Source: Isoetes taiwanensis (Eukaryota; Streptophyta; Lycopodiopsida; Isoetales; Isoetaceae). Taken from it: 64,000 bases of DNA. The position numbers were made by a program, and so were the translations under genes. The stretch is from contig JAJEKV010000041.1 of the NCBI GenBank assembly GCA_021234155.1, positions 8,318,917 to 8,382,916 of the forward strand, read 5' to 3'. Positions 22,601 through 34,640 of this stretch are shown here, one piece after another; the stretch's first letter is position 1; every line of letters begins with the position of its first letter. The notes under the pieces are model-generated. The model made no database searches. It was not told the origin of the DNA and saw only the letters and a list, made by a program, of their open reading frames with translations.

Positions 22601-23060
22601 ATACATTGCATGATGGGGTAACTTCTTTACTGTGATCTCAATGGCTTTGCCGTCGGGCGTTGGGAAGGTCACCTTCCGCTTTCCACAATCTATGATGGCC
22701 CTATTTGGACCAAGGTACTCCATTCCAGCGATCAAATTCGTATTTGCCAATGCCCATTACTTCGCCCCCATCACGGATATTAATCCACGGCAAGTCAATG
22801 TCGAAGTTGATTCTCTTCGGTTTGTATGTCTTCTTTGCCCGCTTGCCAAGATTACGGGCCTTGGTTTGGACTTTAGTGGTTTCAATTTCAACATTTCAAC
22901 CATTCTCGGGGATGCAAAGTTATGGCTACTTCGGGTCTATCAAGACTATGAAGGACTTGGCCTTTGCCTTCCCCTTGTGGTGATTACCTTATCTTTGGGT
23001 CTCTGCCTATTACGTATCTATAGCGTGAAGATGTGGCACTCACCACGAATGTGTCGGCGT
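19676..23060 (-). pseudogene. pol of family-1 unit 1
   Basis: Read on the minus strand: protease tail near 22830-22620 (CGKRKVTFPTPDGKAIEIT), reverse transcriptase about 22330-21900 with the catalytic box decayed (FVIVFFNYILVYKKS near 21915), RNase H ending near 21160 (MVADALSRHPP), integrase about 20900-19990 ([19 protein letters not shown] at 20600-20650, FIHLVEFAYNSTKQESSQMS at 20270-20330) and a chromodomain near 19830-19690. Stops and frameshifts are very dense. The domain set matches copy A at 1-3210. Confidence 0.87.
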
Positions 23061-24420
23061 GCTTCCTCGCCCGTCCTCGTCGGCCGGGGTGTCCCATCCC
23101 CAACTACGCTGGGCTGAGCTCATAACAAATGGGCGGTTATTTGTTCGATTGGCCGGTGGAAACATCTAAAACATAGCTGCTTCTCCATGCATTCCTGCCT
23201 TTTCTCCTTGGGCATCGCCTGCAAGAAGGACCGTACTGCTTTCGAGTAGTTGGATCCTTCCTGTTTGTCCTTGAAGGACACCTGCTTTCTTTCTTCTTTG
23301 TTTCCCACAGTTTGCTATTATATGGGGACTTTCTTTGGGCTTGGGCTGGCTGCCCTAGGAATTTGTAGCTCCCTGTTGCTTTCCCTTTGTCGATAGTAAA
23401 GGCTGCCTCGTGCTTATTTGTTTTGCGGTCCCGATCCTTGCAAACTAATTGCCTTGGACTCCGCTTCAGACACTGTTTTGGGGTCTATTGCCCTTACGAG
23501 TTTCCTGAGTTCCTCGTTCAGCCCTTCTATGTAGCTTTCCACTGCGTGTTTTAATTTCGGTTTAGGCACATACGGTCTTAGCCTCATGAATTCTTGATTG
23601 TGCTTACCGCGCCCGTCTTGTACCCTAGCGCAATCGTAAAAGCTGCTGCATCATGTTGACTTGTGTTCAGGAACATAGTGTTTCTTAAAGCTTTTGAGAA
23701 CTTCTTAAATCGGCATCGTCCCTGCTCAACCCATGGGCTTTGGCATAGCCCTTCCACCATATCGTCGGCCCTTTCGGGTTGGGCAAATACAACAAAGCCA
23801 CCTGCCTTTGTCTTTGTCCTTCATGCCATAGGCGTTGCGTACTCACTCATTTTCGTCCAGCCATGCCTCGGCTTCTAGGCGGATCTGTTCTCGCCCAGAA
23901 GGCTGTTCAGAGTTCGGGGGCTTTCAAACATTGCCCGATCTTTGAGTCCACCTTCTTACGGTAATCTAGGGCCTTAGTGTCTTACATCTGCCGTCTCTAC
24001 GGTCCGGCGCTGCTTTCGGCCTCTTTTGGGACTCGAGTCAGGGGGTTGAGCTTGATTCGGAGGTCTACGTGCTGGGGACCTCCTTCTCTTACTCCTTTTC
24101 TTGTCTTTCCCGACTTTTGGGCGTCGTTTAATGGCCGGATGATGCTTGGGCTGCTAGTAGGGCCTTTATCGGTCAGTCTGTTTGCATCTGTGACAACTCT
24201 TCTTACGGTGTCATGGGGCCATATCCCTCGAAGAGGTTCCTTTGAAGGGTTGCTGTCGGGAGTTTCTTCATCTCTGTTGGGCCTCTGTTTTGCTCATTGT
24301 TCGATTTGTTCCCTTTACGCATACACAATTGGTCATGGTTTATGCGGTTAGTTTTGTTTGTTACATTTGCATTATATGTGTTGTTGGTATAGTTGGAACA
24401 AAATATATCAACAAAACATT
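23061..24420 (-). pseudogene. gag of family-1 unit 1
   Basis: The core is recognisable at about 23860-23640 (RFKKFSKAL.., WVEQGRCRF; the WWKGYAKA motif reads in another frame as MVEGLCQSPW). A cysteine-containing segment near 23160 (EKQLCFRCFHRP) sits where a zinc knuckle is expected, but the full CCHC pattern is not readable. Homologous, equally broken copies lie at 34641-35830 and 43371-44620. Confidence 0.75.
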
Positions 24421-24479
24421 TAAAAATGCGAGGAAGAAGTTATATTTATATTATATAATATGTTTACTACAAAAGACTT

Positions 24480-26027
24480 CGGTATCAAGATTCCTAACTA
24501 TTCTTGATAGCGCCCGGGGTAGGATGGATTATCCTCTAGGAACTTCTTCACTTGGGCTGTTCCCCTTTGAATGACCCAAGTTCCTAAGGGCGTTTGAAGA
24601 TCCACCCGCAAAGCTCTGCCAAGTCTTGACTCTGCGGTCGGAGGTATAGGCTGCGGTCCTTGCTTGGTCTTCCTGCCTTTGTAAGGTATGGCGAAGTCGA
24701 AAACATCGAGTGCTACGCTCTCTTCACGGGGATGGCATATTCCGGTGTGGAGGGTAGCCGAGCATGCGACAAATCACGAGTGCGTCGGCATCGACACTCC
24801 TTCTTAGCCCACGGGGGTGAATTTGCGATGAATTCTGGCTATTCTTCCGTCCATCGGCGGGGAAGGTAATACATAGCGATAAATGGATTGCGTGGCGAAT
24901 CTCGGCTGTTCGGTATCGGCTACGTAATGCGCCTTAAAATCATCAACCTCCACCGTGGTGAGCTCCATGTAGTCCACGGCATTCTTTGAAGCTCTCTCAC
25001 GAGGTCGAACTCGCCTCTTCTCTCCCGGGGAGGTGTTGCCGAAGAGCTTGCCGTTAAGATGTTTGATGTCGCGTGGCGAATCCCCATCTGTTCCTGTAGA
25101 GCAAGGAACTCTTCTTCCGTCGGTAGTTGGTCTGCGGCCTGGTTTGCCTCCATAATGCGCACGATCTTTTGTAGGCTTGGATATCGGAGGTCGACTCCCG
25201 TGTAAGTGTCGGCTTCCCTTACTTGGAGTGGGAAGTCAGAGGTTCCTCGGACGATGAAGTCGTCCAGATCCGTTCTTCGGAGTTGGTGCAGCAACTCTTC
25301 AGGTCGATATTCCCTTTCTCTGCACTCCGGGAGATTTTGGATGTCGCTTAGGAGCAAAAATTCTTTAGCCGACAATGATGGGGGCTAGGCTTGTAATGCC
25401 TAGCCCAAGGAATGGCGCCCGATTCTAAGAGTTTGCGGCTTCTTTTGAAGTCTTGCCACTCTTGTTACGCTGTCGCCCAGCTCTTCCGCCCGGTCGAGTT
25501 CGGCGTAGTCTTCCTCCTCTTACGATTCCTCTTCTTACGAGTCTTCTTCTTTTCCTTCCTGCTCACATTCGTATTGCGTAAGGGAGCGTTGATTCTCTTT
25601 GCTATGGCTAATGGGTCCCGTCCATGGGGGAATGGAGGTTTCTCCCGCGGTGTTTTCGGCCACGATGGGTAAGAAAAATTGCCAAAAGCGGTGTTGAAAG
25701 AAATATTTGGTCCTATTGTGATTAGGACCATTGGCACCGGCGTCTTGGCTGCGCCTTGTTTGTGAGTACTTGGCAATGTTTGGAACATCGCCTAAAAGGC
25801 GCGCGAGGGGATTGCCTAGGAACAAAGTAACCTCGCCAAGGTGGGGCTGCACTAGAGATGGCTCTACCCTAGCTTGGAATTCAGACAGGACTCTGCTGTA
25901 AGCTGGGGTTGCGTGCAAAGTTGCTTGGACATCTACCTCCTTCCGGAAGACATGGAAAATTTCATCGATGTCGGCCTCGGCAGCATGTTTTGTATTTGTA
26001 CCATCTGCGGAAATCAGAGGTTGCCAT
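24480..26027 (-). pseudogene. ORF2 of family-1 unit 1
   Basis: The conserved start (M, then TSDFRRWYK) is at 26027. Frames then give AEADIDEIFHVFRKEVDVQA, LSDIQNLPECREREYRPEEL (25340-25280), DLDDFIVRGTSDFPLQVREA and LPTEEEFLALQEQMGIR, all matching family 2 (LHDIKNLPECRDRGYRVEEL, DLDDFIDRETHDFSISIREA). The C-terminal ILRNLG region lies near 24580. Function unknown. It has more stops than the family-2 copy. Confidence 0.75.
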
Positions 26028-26124
26028 GAGTTCAATGCGGAAGAGAGTAGCAAATGGTTGCAAAAGCGCCTCGGGGGAGTTGGAAAATCGGCTAAGAAGC
26101 GGGGAGCAAACTTGTGGGGTGCTA

Positions 26125-26155
26125 CAGCGTAAAATGAGGACTTATTTATAGAAAA
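26125..26155 (-). promoter_or_regulatory. Internal promoter of ORF2, family 1
   Basis: On the minus strand, CTATAAATAAG (26143-26152) is followed by TCCTCATTTTACG. The ATG is about 120 nt downstream at 26027. AAAACCCTAA lies about 15 nt upstream of the TATA box. Confidence 0.6.
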
Positions 26156-26340
26156 GAGGAAAACCCTAATTTTTGAGGGACATGGAAAATTCTTCGGGTT
26201 GGGTGTTTGTAGTCTGTAATGAGGTCAAAATGGGAATTTGAAGACTAGTTCAAGTGTTAGAGCATGGCTGGATTACTGAAAGATGCTATACAACAGGTTG
26301 AAGATCATTTTGGCAAGCTCCGGTGAAGAAATGGTAGGAG

Positions 26341-26605
26341 GTCTCACAGCTTGCGCCTCGCTCAAAAACTAAAGTTTAGTTTCTAGTCCGGTAGCGAGCT
26401 GTGAGACATCGATCCCATTTTGATCAAAACATGTCAATTTAGGTGAACTAAAGGTGTAAGGATGATGGCCTCATCAAATCGGGTAGAATTGACCCCTTAT
26501 TTGGTCAATTTGGAGCTGTTTTTGGGCAAGTTTTGGGCAAGGTCTCACGACTTGCGCCTCGCTCAAAAACTAAAAGTTTAGTTTCTTGCCCGGTAGCTGT
26601 GAGAC
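26341..26605 (-). repeat. Hairpin pair between H3 and ORF2, family 1
   Basis: Hairpins at 26341-26407 and 26542-26605 are about 201 bp apart. In the first, GTCTCACAGCT pairs with AGCTGTGAGAC. The apex is the palindrome AAACTAAAGTTTAGTTT. Sequence is unrelated to the family-2 hairpins apart from the CTCAC word, but position, size and spacing are the same. Confidence 0.85.
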
Positions 26606-26752
26606 ATCACGCCTTTCGATTCGGCAAATGTCCTATTTCACTAAAATAAAAACTAAAAACCTGCTAACTCATCCTAATTAGTCAAGTTCGGGGCAACTAA
26701 AGTCCACAAAATTGTTCCATTTTACAAAATTTTCAATTATTTACAAATGGTT

Positions 26753-28127
26753 CTAAGGGCGTTCTCCCTTAATGCGTCTAGCAAGATACATGTCTTGCCT
26801 CATAAGGGTTACTCGTTTGGCATGGACAGTGCAAGATGTTGAGTCTTCAAAATGTTGTACTATAAAGCTGCTTTCGGCCCGCTTCTTGCGGTGCGGCGAC
26901 ATTTCATCGTGACCCTAAAGTGGAGTCACGAAATCTGCATTACCTCTCTAACTAGCCGAGCAAAGGGGCCGCGAGGGGAATCGGGGAAGCCGTGGCTTAT
27001 TTGGAAGTGCCGAATCTCCGTAGTGCTCTTTGCTCATTTGCTTCTTAGTGAGCTTCTTACAGGAAGGCTTTTAGGGACCTTGGGCTTGGGTGGTGGGGGT
27101 CGTAGGGTCTGCTGCTTTGTGGGGTGACCCCCTTCGATGGTCTTGACCCTGTTCTCCTGGTAGTAGGAGTTGTATGCCTCCCACTCCTTCATATAGGCCT
27201 CGTGGTCCCGCATCTTTTCGCTTCGTAGACTTTGATGGGGTTGGTGGCGTGTAAGACTCTCGGGCAGGCGGGGTTGCTTCTTCTGTCCCATTTACCCCGG
27301 GTAAGGAGGGGGCTTCTTCCTTTGTGTCTGCTTTGCTCCTCCTCGGGTGCTATCTGCTTTCGGTCACCACCTGCTCTGATTCGGGGTTTGGAGGACTTTG
27401 CTCCCTCGGTGTTGGGATTATGATCTCTGGTCGGGAGAATCGTCCAGAAGGGTCATAGGGGCTGATCGGTGGTGGTTAGGCTATCACTATCTTAGAATTG
27501 GGCGTTTTCTTTAGCTTCCTTTTGGGCTGCTCCACGGCTTTGCCCTTCTTCTTCTTCCGGTTCCTCGGCGGCTTTTGCCTCCCCCTCTTCTCTCTTCCTC
27601 TTCTTTTTGTTCCCTTTTTCTTTTTCGGCGTTCATATTTCACGATGAAAGCGGTAGTCTGCTTCCTCTGCGGCCTCGAGCCTCATTTCGCTCTGCTCTTG
27701 CTGCTCCTCCACTTCTTTTTCTCGAATCCGGGCCTCGACTTGTTCTTCAATGGTCGGGCGGCGTCGGCATCCTTTGTTCTTCGGGCCTTGGTTCTCTTTT
27801 CCCTCTGCGCTCCCTCCTCCTCTTCCTCAATCACTTCCGTCAAGGCCTCACGAATGTACTTCCTCTTCTTGATTTTGCTTTCGTTGAAGGTTCTCCCTCA
27901 CTTTCGAAGAAGATTGGCGTTAGGGTTAAGGGCTCTTGGAGCATCGCCCGAATCGTACCGGCACATCGGCTGGTAAAATTTTCGCCTGGCCGGGCTTTTC
28001 CNNNNNNNNNNNNNNNNNNNNNNNNNNNNNNNNNNNNNNNNNNNNNNNNNNNNNNNNNNNNNNNNNNNNNNNNNNNNNNNNNNNNNNNNNNNNNNNNNNN
28101 NTTGATCTGCCCCGGATTCCGTGCCAT
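26753..28127 (-). pseudogene. Histone H3-like ORF in family-1 unit 1 (gapped, broken)
   Basis: The C-terminus is well preserved: [20 protein letters not shown] then ERP and a stop at 26753-26755, close to the H3 ending [20 protein letters not shown]. Upstream frames give HFED, PFARLVREVMQ and IRHFQ near 26850-27050, and the linker YYQENRVKTIEGGHPTKQQT at about 27110-27160. The start at 28127 reads MAR then diverges (NPGQI), with bases still alignable to the other copies. A 100-N gap interrupts it. The fold is H3; the gap and frameshifts make it unusable as written. Confidence 0.85.
28002..28101. other. Assembly gap, 100 N
   Basis: Exactly 100 N, a conventional placeholder length for a gap of unknown size. 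It falls inside the H3-like ORF, about 25 bases after its start codon, at the same point where unit 2 shows a chimeric junction. Confidence 0.99.
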
Positions 28128-28194
28128 GTTTGACGAATTAGATCAATGGATCTCGAGCAGCCAAAGATAGAAGCGAGCTGGTTTCTAAAGCGGG

Positions 28195-28232
28195 AACATT
28201 CAAATGAGGGAGTCTACTATTTATGGCTTAGA
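28195..28232 (-). promoter_or_regulatory. Internal promoter of the H3 ORF, family 1
   Basis: On the minus strand CCATAAATAGTAGACT (about 28227-28212) is followed by CCCTCATTTGAATG. The ATG at 28127 is about 95 nt downstream. The same arrangement is seen in unit 2 near 37024-36990 (ATATAAATAG, then CCCTCGTTTTGAATG). Confidence 0.6.
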
Positions 28233-28326
28233 AGATTTTTAGGTCAAAATTCAAGTAGCTCTATTTAGCACCTTCAGGCACCTGTTAATTAAAACTTACA
28301 CTTATTTAGGACTTTTCTACTTATTG

Positions 28327-28586
28327 GTCTCCGCAGTCGCCTGTCAAAACTAAAGTTTAGTTTTAGGAGCCGGTAGCGGTACATCAATTCCTATATCTTT
28401 AAGTCATTTAAAAATTAATTAAAACATGCTATTCTAATTAATTCCTACCTTAGAATTAGCATACCACATAGTTTTCTCAAATTTGTCATGTTTGAGAGTG
28501 ACCTTGGCTTCACGATATGTCTCCACCCGACTAGCCTGGCTCAAAAAACTAAAAGTTTAGTTCTTTGCCCGGTAGCGGTGTGAGAC
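28327..28586 (-). repeat. Hairpin pair upstream of the H3 ORF, family 1
   Basis: Copies at 28327-28384 and 28519-28586 are about 192 bp apart. Both keep the apex AAACTAAA(A)GTTTAGTT and the right-arm word GGTAGCGGT. Arms GTCTCCAC and GTGTGAGAC pair in the second; the first is more degraded. Confidence 0.72.
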
Positions 28587-28747
28587 TCCTACTAGCAAAT
28601 TTTGGCTCAATACTTTTTAATTCTTATTAAGTTCAATTCACTTAAAAGCTGTACTAGCTTAGTATAACTACCAAAAATGAGAAAAAATTTCCCCACTTTT
28701 AGAGAGGCTTGAAGATCCTATTAAGTTTCTTTTTTCATGTACGTCAC

Positions 28748-30303
28748 GCGGCCCTTGTGGCCTACCTAGCTATGGAAGCGTGAATATACACACGCCAAGA
28801 ATATAATATCATATATCCACTCGGCGGGTGGCACATCAATACCGTGATAGACAAAGATCAAAGACAATACAAGGGAGAGTTCCTACCCAAGGCCTGCATC
28901 TATGGAAGGACTGACTCAGCTTGGGTCTCCGTGAGTTCGCGCATTTAATCATGATGCGGATTACCGCATAAGAACATGGCTTAGGTTGTCCACTCCATCC
29001 GCCTCTCCCCGCACACTTTGCGTATAGGTTGAAAAGTGCTGGGACTCGACCGTGAGTCTACTGGTGCATAGCCAAAGGGCTATTCTCGGTTAAGCATCTC
29101 CCCAAATTCCCGATGGGGCAGGTAGGGATCACTCCCTCCCGAGATCTACATGCTGACCCAAGGTGACGAGGGCCACCGCCTCGGGATGCACTTAGTAATA
29201 AAAGGGTATGGACATCCGCTCGGCAGCCCAAAACATCCCTTTGCAGTATAATCGATCTCGCGGGAAGCTAATTTTAACCCCCTAAAGTATATATTTTGCC
29301 CCTGTATAATGGCAGGCAAAACCCCCACTGGTAAGTATACAAATACCGAATGGTAAAACCCCTTCTTGCATGCACACATGTCCCAGACCGCAAAGAATAC
29401 CGACCTCGGGCCACGCTCTTTATTCCTCACTTTTAACCCATCGAAGCGTGAACTCCACCCCACGGTGTCGAGCCCATGCCTTGGCATCTACACTCAGTGG
29501 CAAGCCATTAGACTCTAGTCACTGGATCCCCAAAGAGGCCTTACACACCGTAGGGATCGGCCAAGGGTCGTAACACGAACTCATTCTAAGCCGCCCGCCC
29601 CTTCACCCACAAACTGTGTGGGGTTCTTGTGCAATAGCCGACTCTAGTGTAATGCACTAAGAGGACTAGCTAGGAGCATCATCTACTAAGCTTTGCCCTA
29701 CCCACCCTTCCCAATACAATGAGTCCAATGTATCACAACCATCCATCATATGATCATAAATAATAAGAACTAATCTTAATACATAGAGTCAATTTTAGTT
29801 AGAGTCAATCCGTAATCAAGCATACTAAGGGATGCATTTAATAGGCTAAACCTACTAGTTCGGCTGGAATGAGGTTTAAGCTATTCAATCAATTCAAATA
29901 CCTGATCCTCGTTCACTCCTCTTGATCCTAAGGCGCCCATGTCTCCGCGTTTCGCCTCGGATGCTGGTTTAAGGATGATCCGGCTGCCGCGGCCGGGTGA
30001 CTGGAATTGACTCCTCAGCGCGAATCGAGTCAAGGTCCAGGCTAAAAAGGAATGTTAGGGTTTGGTGCTTTATGTAGGCTACTCCAAGTTAGGTTTAGGG
30101 TTCCCATGACTTTGTCTACCTTTTAAGGGTTTAGTTCAAAGGTGCGCTGCATTGCTAAGGTGGCGCATTCATTGCAAGTTGCCCCCTAGGGCGCCCTGCT
30201 TGAGTATTCGCCGGGCGACACGCCGATCGGACGCGGTAATGCGGTGATCAAGACAAGACGGTGATAATGCCCCAGACCGTGATATCATCGATCGAACGCC
30301 ACA
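28748..30303 (-). mobile_element. Family-1 LTR between units 1 and 2, left end truncated
   Basis: It matches 16910-18475. The right end GAACGCCACA at 30303 abuts a polypurine-like tract (TTCTCCC...), so it is the 3' LTR of unit 2. The last roughly 140 bp of the LTR and the primer site are missing on its left, where the leader of unit 1 begins. Confidence 0.82.
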
Positions 30304-31190
30304 TTCTCCCTAATTTTGAATTGATGCCGTCTCAAGACTTTTGGTCTCCCCGCTTTGGGATCTTCCTTTAACTCCGCAATCAACCCCGATGCATACCATA
30401 TACTTATTATTATAGTTATGTATTCTAGTAATACCTCAAGGTAATATTTATAGAACATTATTATACTATTATTCAATTCAATAGTTATCAATTTCTTATG
30501 TCATTATAACAATAACTCCCAAAGTTTCACTATCATTATATATACAATTATCGCTGAGGGTATTCCCTTTTTATTCCTTGCAACACATTATAACAAAAAT
30601 TGTGTTGTAAGTCTTCGTGAGTTCGACTGCACCCTCCCGAGCACTCTATCGCTCGGCAGTCAACACCACGCTAGTACATAATTATTAATAAAATTTTTGG
30701 TTATATGGTGATCTCACCCCACCTATCTACATGGATGGCCGGCTAATCTCCGCCAGGAAGAGGGTGAAGTTCTTCCATTATGGCCGGGGATAAATACTTA
30801 TATGCCTATATATGCCGCCATGCCTACACCCTCTAGTTGCTCTAGCTGCGCATGATAGGTCCTTCCCGTGATAGGGGCGGAAGGCCGATTCCTCCTATCA
30901 AAGCATATATGGGGCTAGAGGTGCTTTTCCTATCAATGCATTCTTCTTCAATGACCTCCTTTCTTCGAGAGGTCGCTCTACTCGCGGGATGTATAGACTT
31001 CAAGCGAATCACGGCCATGCCTAAGCATTGATATTACACTATCGGCCCCAGAGATCACCGTGGTAATCCTATCATCAGAATAACGCATGCAACCTTTAAA
31101 CCTCATAGGTTGTACGCGATTATACTAAACAAGCTACTAATCTACTCGACCCATGGCTTGTGAGCCGATTTTCTGAGATGACCTTGCCGG
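30304..31190 (-). other. 3' UTR of family-1 unit 2
   Basis: It is collinear with 18476-19354 and 39017-39930; AT-rich blocks are almost base-identical. No coding sequence is supported. Confidence 0.6.
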
Positions 31191-34100
31191 CCCCATTGCT
31201 CCATGGAACCGGGTACCGCTTCCGCATCTCTTTGAGTACCCATGTCGATTCTTTCCACCCGCGCGTTTCCACTGACTGGCATTGGAGAAACTCCCGACTC
31301 TTTGTTTCTTGAATGCTCTTTATCAGAATTAGCTCCGAACTATTTCTAACTCCGTTTTTCCTCATATTTCCAACATCGCTGGAGTGTCCAAAACTTCTCT
31401 CGATTGGGAGCATGCTTCTTCAGCCAGACTCACGCGGAAGACTTCAGGTATCTCTATGTGCCGGGTAAGTCTAGTCCTCAGAGGATTGGCTACCCACTCT
31501 CTTTGACTATTTTGAATGGTCCACCCCACCTTTGGAGCAAGCTTCTTGCACTTCTCGACGCGGAGCTTCTCACGGTTTTACCTTGATCTTGAGCCACACA
31601 TTGTCGCCAACTTAATTCCTAGCCGTTCGATGTTTGTCTACGATGCTCTTTGATCGACTTCTGCTGCTAGGAGGTATCCTCGCGACTTCTTCTAACAGCT
31701 ACGATGTCGCCAAAGATTTGTTGAGAGATTCTACTTTTGACACTCTGGATTGTGCCAAGTATCCGAGTTAGGCATTGGTAGCCGAGTTGATCATGAACGG
31801 ACATTGAGATGATTCTTGCTTGGTGCTATCAGATGCAAATTCCAATTAAGTGAATAAATTCCTCCCACATACCTTCTTGTTCCAGACGAAGTTTCGAGCA
31901 TGTCTTCCAACATTCTGTTGACACTGCCGTCTCGGGTCCGGCCCCGAGGATGATAGGGTCGCGGCTCATGGACACCTTTGTTCCAATCGCTGTGAAGATC
32001 CCGCCAGCTAATCGATGAACTTCGGATCTCTACGGAGATGACTTTGGCATGCCATGGAGAAGATCCTTTGGTGAAGAGCTTCTTTGCTGCAGTCCATAGC
32101 TGTGTCCGGGTCCTGCAAGGCACAAATGTGCCATTTTCACAACTTGTCGAATTCACTTCCACCATTAAGGCATCCTTGCCTCTTTACCGCCTCGGCACCT
32201 CAAGTATAAAGTCCATGTCGACTACTTCCCACTAGCTTGGGACCTACAATGGTTCCACCTCCCGGTATTCCCAGCCGAGTTGTCTCCTCACTTTGTTCAT
32301 TCTAAGAATCGACATTCCCTTGATGTAGCGGCTATTTTGCTCTTCATTCCCACACAGTAGCTGCTGACGACTTTAAAATATGTCTCATAACCTCGCATGG
32401 CCAGCTATCATTGCTGGGGTGTCGGGAGGGATCAACTTCCTTTACTCCGCATGATTCCCAAGACGACAATCCTTATTCTATGGTATAGGAGGTTACCTTC
32501 CTTCTTAAAGCCTTTTGAAGGCTTCTCTCCTTATCCGGCTCTCGGCCCCTGTACGCTTGCCCATACCTTGAAGTCGGCGACCGCTGGGCGTAGTTTCTTC
32601 TATCTTTTTCCGGAACCGGGCCGAAGAGCTGCCGAGATTATGCTTTGCGCTGCACCCTCGGGTTGTCGGGCAGATGCCTTGAAAGCCGCGATCCGCTACC
32701 ACATTGCTTCCCGGGCTTGTAGACTATCTCAAAGTCGCATCTTCGAGAAACCTAATCACCTCCGCTTCTTTGCATTGAGATGGTTGTGTGGAATACGCAT
32801 CGAGGCTCCGTGATCGCTGTCCAACTCAAACTTCCTCCCTAAGAGGTACGCCTGCATTCTCAATGCCCCGATAACCGCTAGCAGCTCTTGATCATGTGTC
32901 GGGTAACGCTTTCGCTGCCGCTCATTTCCTTTGAGTCAGACGCATACCCGCTTCTTCTGTATCGCAAAGATCGCGACCTCGGCTATCTTTGCTTTAAGGC
33001 CCGCCCGGCCGCCATCAACTTCTGTCCTTTTCCGGTCCGCGGTCAAGACTCGAGCTGCTGTCGTGCTTTCCTCAACAACTCAACCTCGCTTTGCTTTTTC
33101 TTTGAGCCAATGGTCGGCCCAATTTTTTACTTTCTCCGCCTTCGCCGTCCCGCCGGTTTTATCTTTATGCTCTTCTTCAATAACTTCCCTTTCAGGTAAC
33201 CGCTAGCCAAGGGAAATTTCCACCCTCGTGGACGCTCTTGCGCTGGCCATTGATGACCGCCTAATCTCTAAGCGGGTTCCGTCGGTGATTCCTTTCCGCT
33301 GAAATCAGCGGCGACCGGTGGTATTCACCCTTTCTCTCAAGGCGGCTACACTTCACAACTTGGCATACAATTGATTCCTTTAACTTCTGAAAGCACCTTT
33401 CCGACGCGGCTTCCAGCATGCTCTTCAATGGATTTTATCGTGACACCGTAATGTCGTCAAGAAATACGGTCGCGGTGTTCAAGTATTCTTCGAAGATGTC
33501 GCTCTATGAGTCTCATGAACGAATGGGCATTGATAGCCCCAAATGGTATTTACGCACCTGTACGCCTATATCCGGGTCCCCGGTGCCGCTTTCTTTGTGG
33601 ATGTCCTCTCCTTTTATTCTCCATCCGGGTGATAGCCTCGATCTTTAAATGATCTTGAGAAGACCTCGTTCCCTTGGAGTTGATCCATCAAGTCGTCCGG
33701 ACTCCGGGAGTGCGTGCATTTGTTCTTTGATGGTGTTTGTTCAATTGTCTCGTAATCTATGCACATCCTCGCTTCCATCCTTCTTTCGGTCAAAGAGGAT
33801 AAGCCCTAAAATGGTGAGACACCGGCCCCGAGCAAAGCCTAGATCGCGCAATTTTGTAGCCGCTTTAGCCCGCGGAGTTCCATGTGGTCATTCTATATGG
33901 GGCCTTGTTTATTCGGGCTTATCCCCGCCCCAGCGCTATTTCTACACTCTACTCCTCAGAGCAAAGAAGCTTCCGATTCATCTGGAAGAGATCGTGGAAC
34001 TCCGTAACTGCCATGCATTGGCTTTAACTTTGTCAGCCCCCGTCTTCCTTGCTTTCTTCCGACTTCTAAGTTCTCAATCTCTCGAGTTTGAAAGATGTAT

Positions 34101-34640
34101 GCTACTTTCTCCTTATAGATTTGAGCTTCTAACGGACATACATTGCATGATGGGGCAACTCTTTAATTCAGGATCTCAATGGCTTTCTGCCGCTAGCGCT
34201 TCCACTCTCCGCTTCAATCTATGATGGCCCCTCACGGACTGTTGTATCATTCCAACCCATCGTGTCGTATTTAAGCAATGCCTATTATCACTTATCCGAT
34301 ATTAATCCCCGCGTCAAATGTCGCTTGATTCTCTTCCTACCAGATGTCTTACTGCCTACGGCGGCATTACTTTCGCCTTATTGGACCTTGGCGGGGTTTC
34401 AACTTCAATATTTCCAACCCATTCTCGGGATGCAAAAAGTTGCGGCTACCCGGAGTCTATCAAGACTATGAAGGACTTGGTCTTTGCTTCCCTACTGCGG
34501 GTGATTACCTTTATACTGGTCTTCTACTGCTTCATATTCATAGCAGTCAAGATGTGGCACTCCACTGGTTGCACGCTTCGCCCTCGTCTGACGGGTGTCC
34601 TATCCCCTAACTTCATGAAGTACCGGAGCTCATAACAAAT
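31191..34640 (-). pseudogene. pol of family-1 unit 2
   Basis: This is a degenerate pol collinear with unit 1: chromodomain/C-terminus near 31400-31210 (ESTWVLKEM), integrase about 32370-31500, RNase H end near 32700 (MVADRGFQG), reverse transcriptase around 33850-33400, protease near 34330-34150. Indels every few tens of bases leave no long frame in the sense direction. Confidence 0.82.

Noticed and set aside
27575-28170. Leu/Ser-rich plus-strand frames around the N gap
   Set aside because: They translate through the gap and are antisense to the H3-like ORF.
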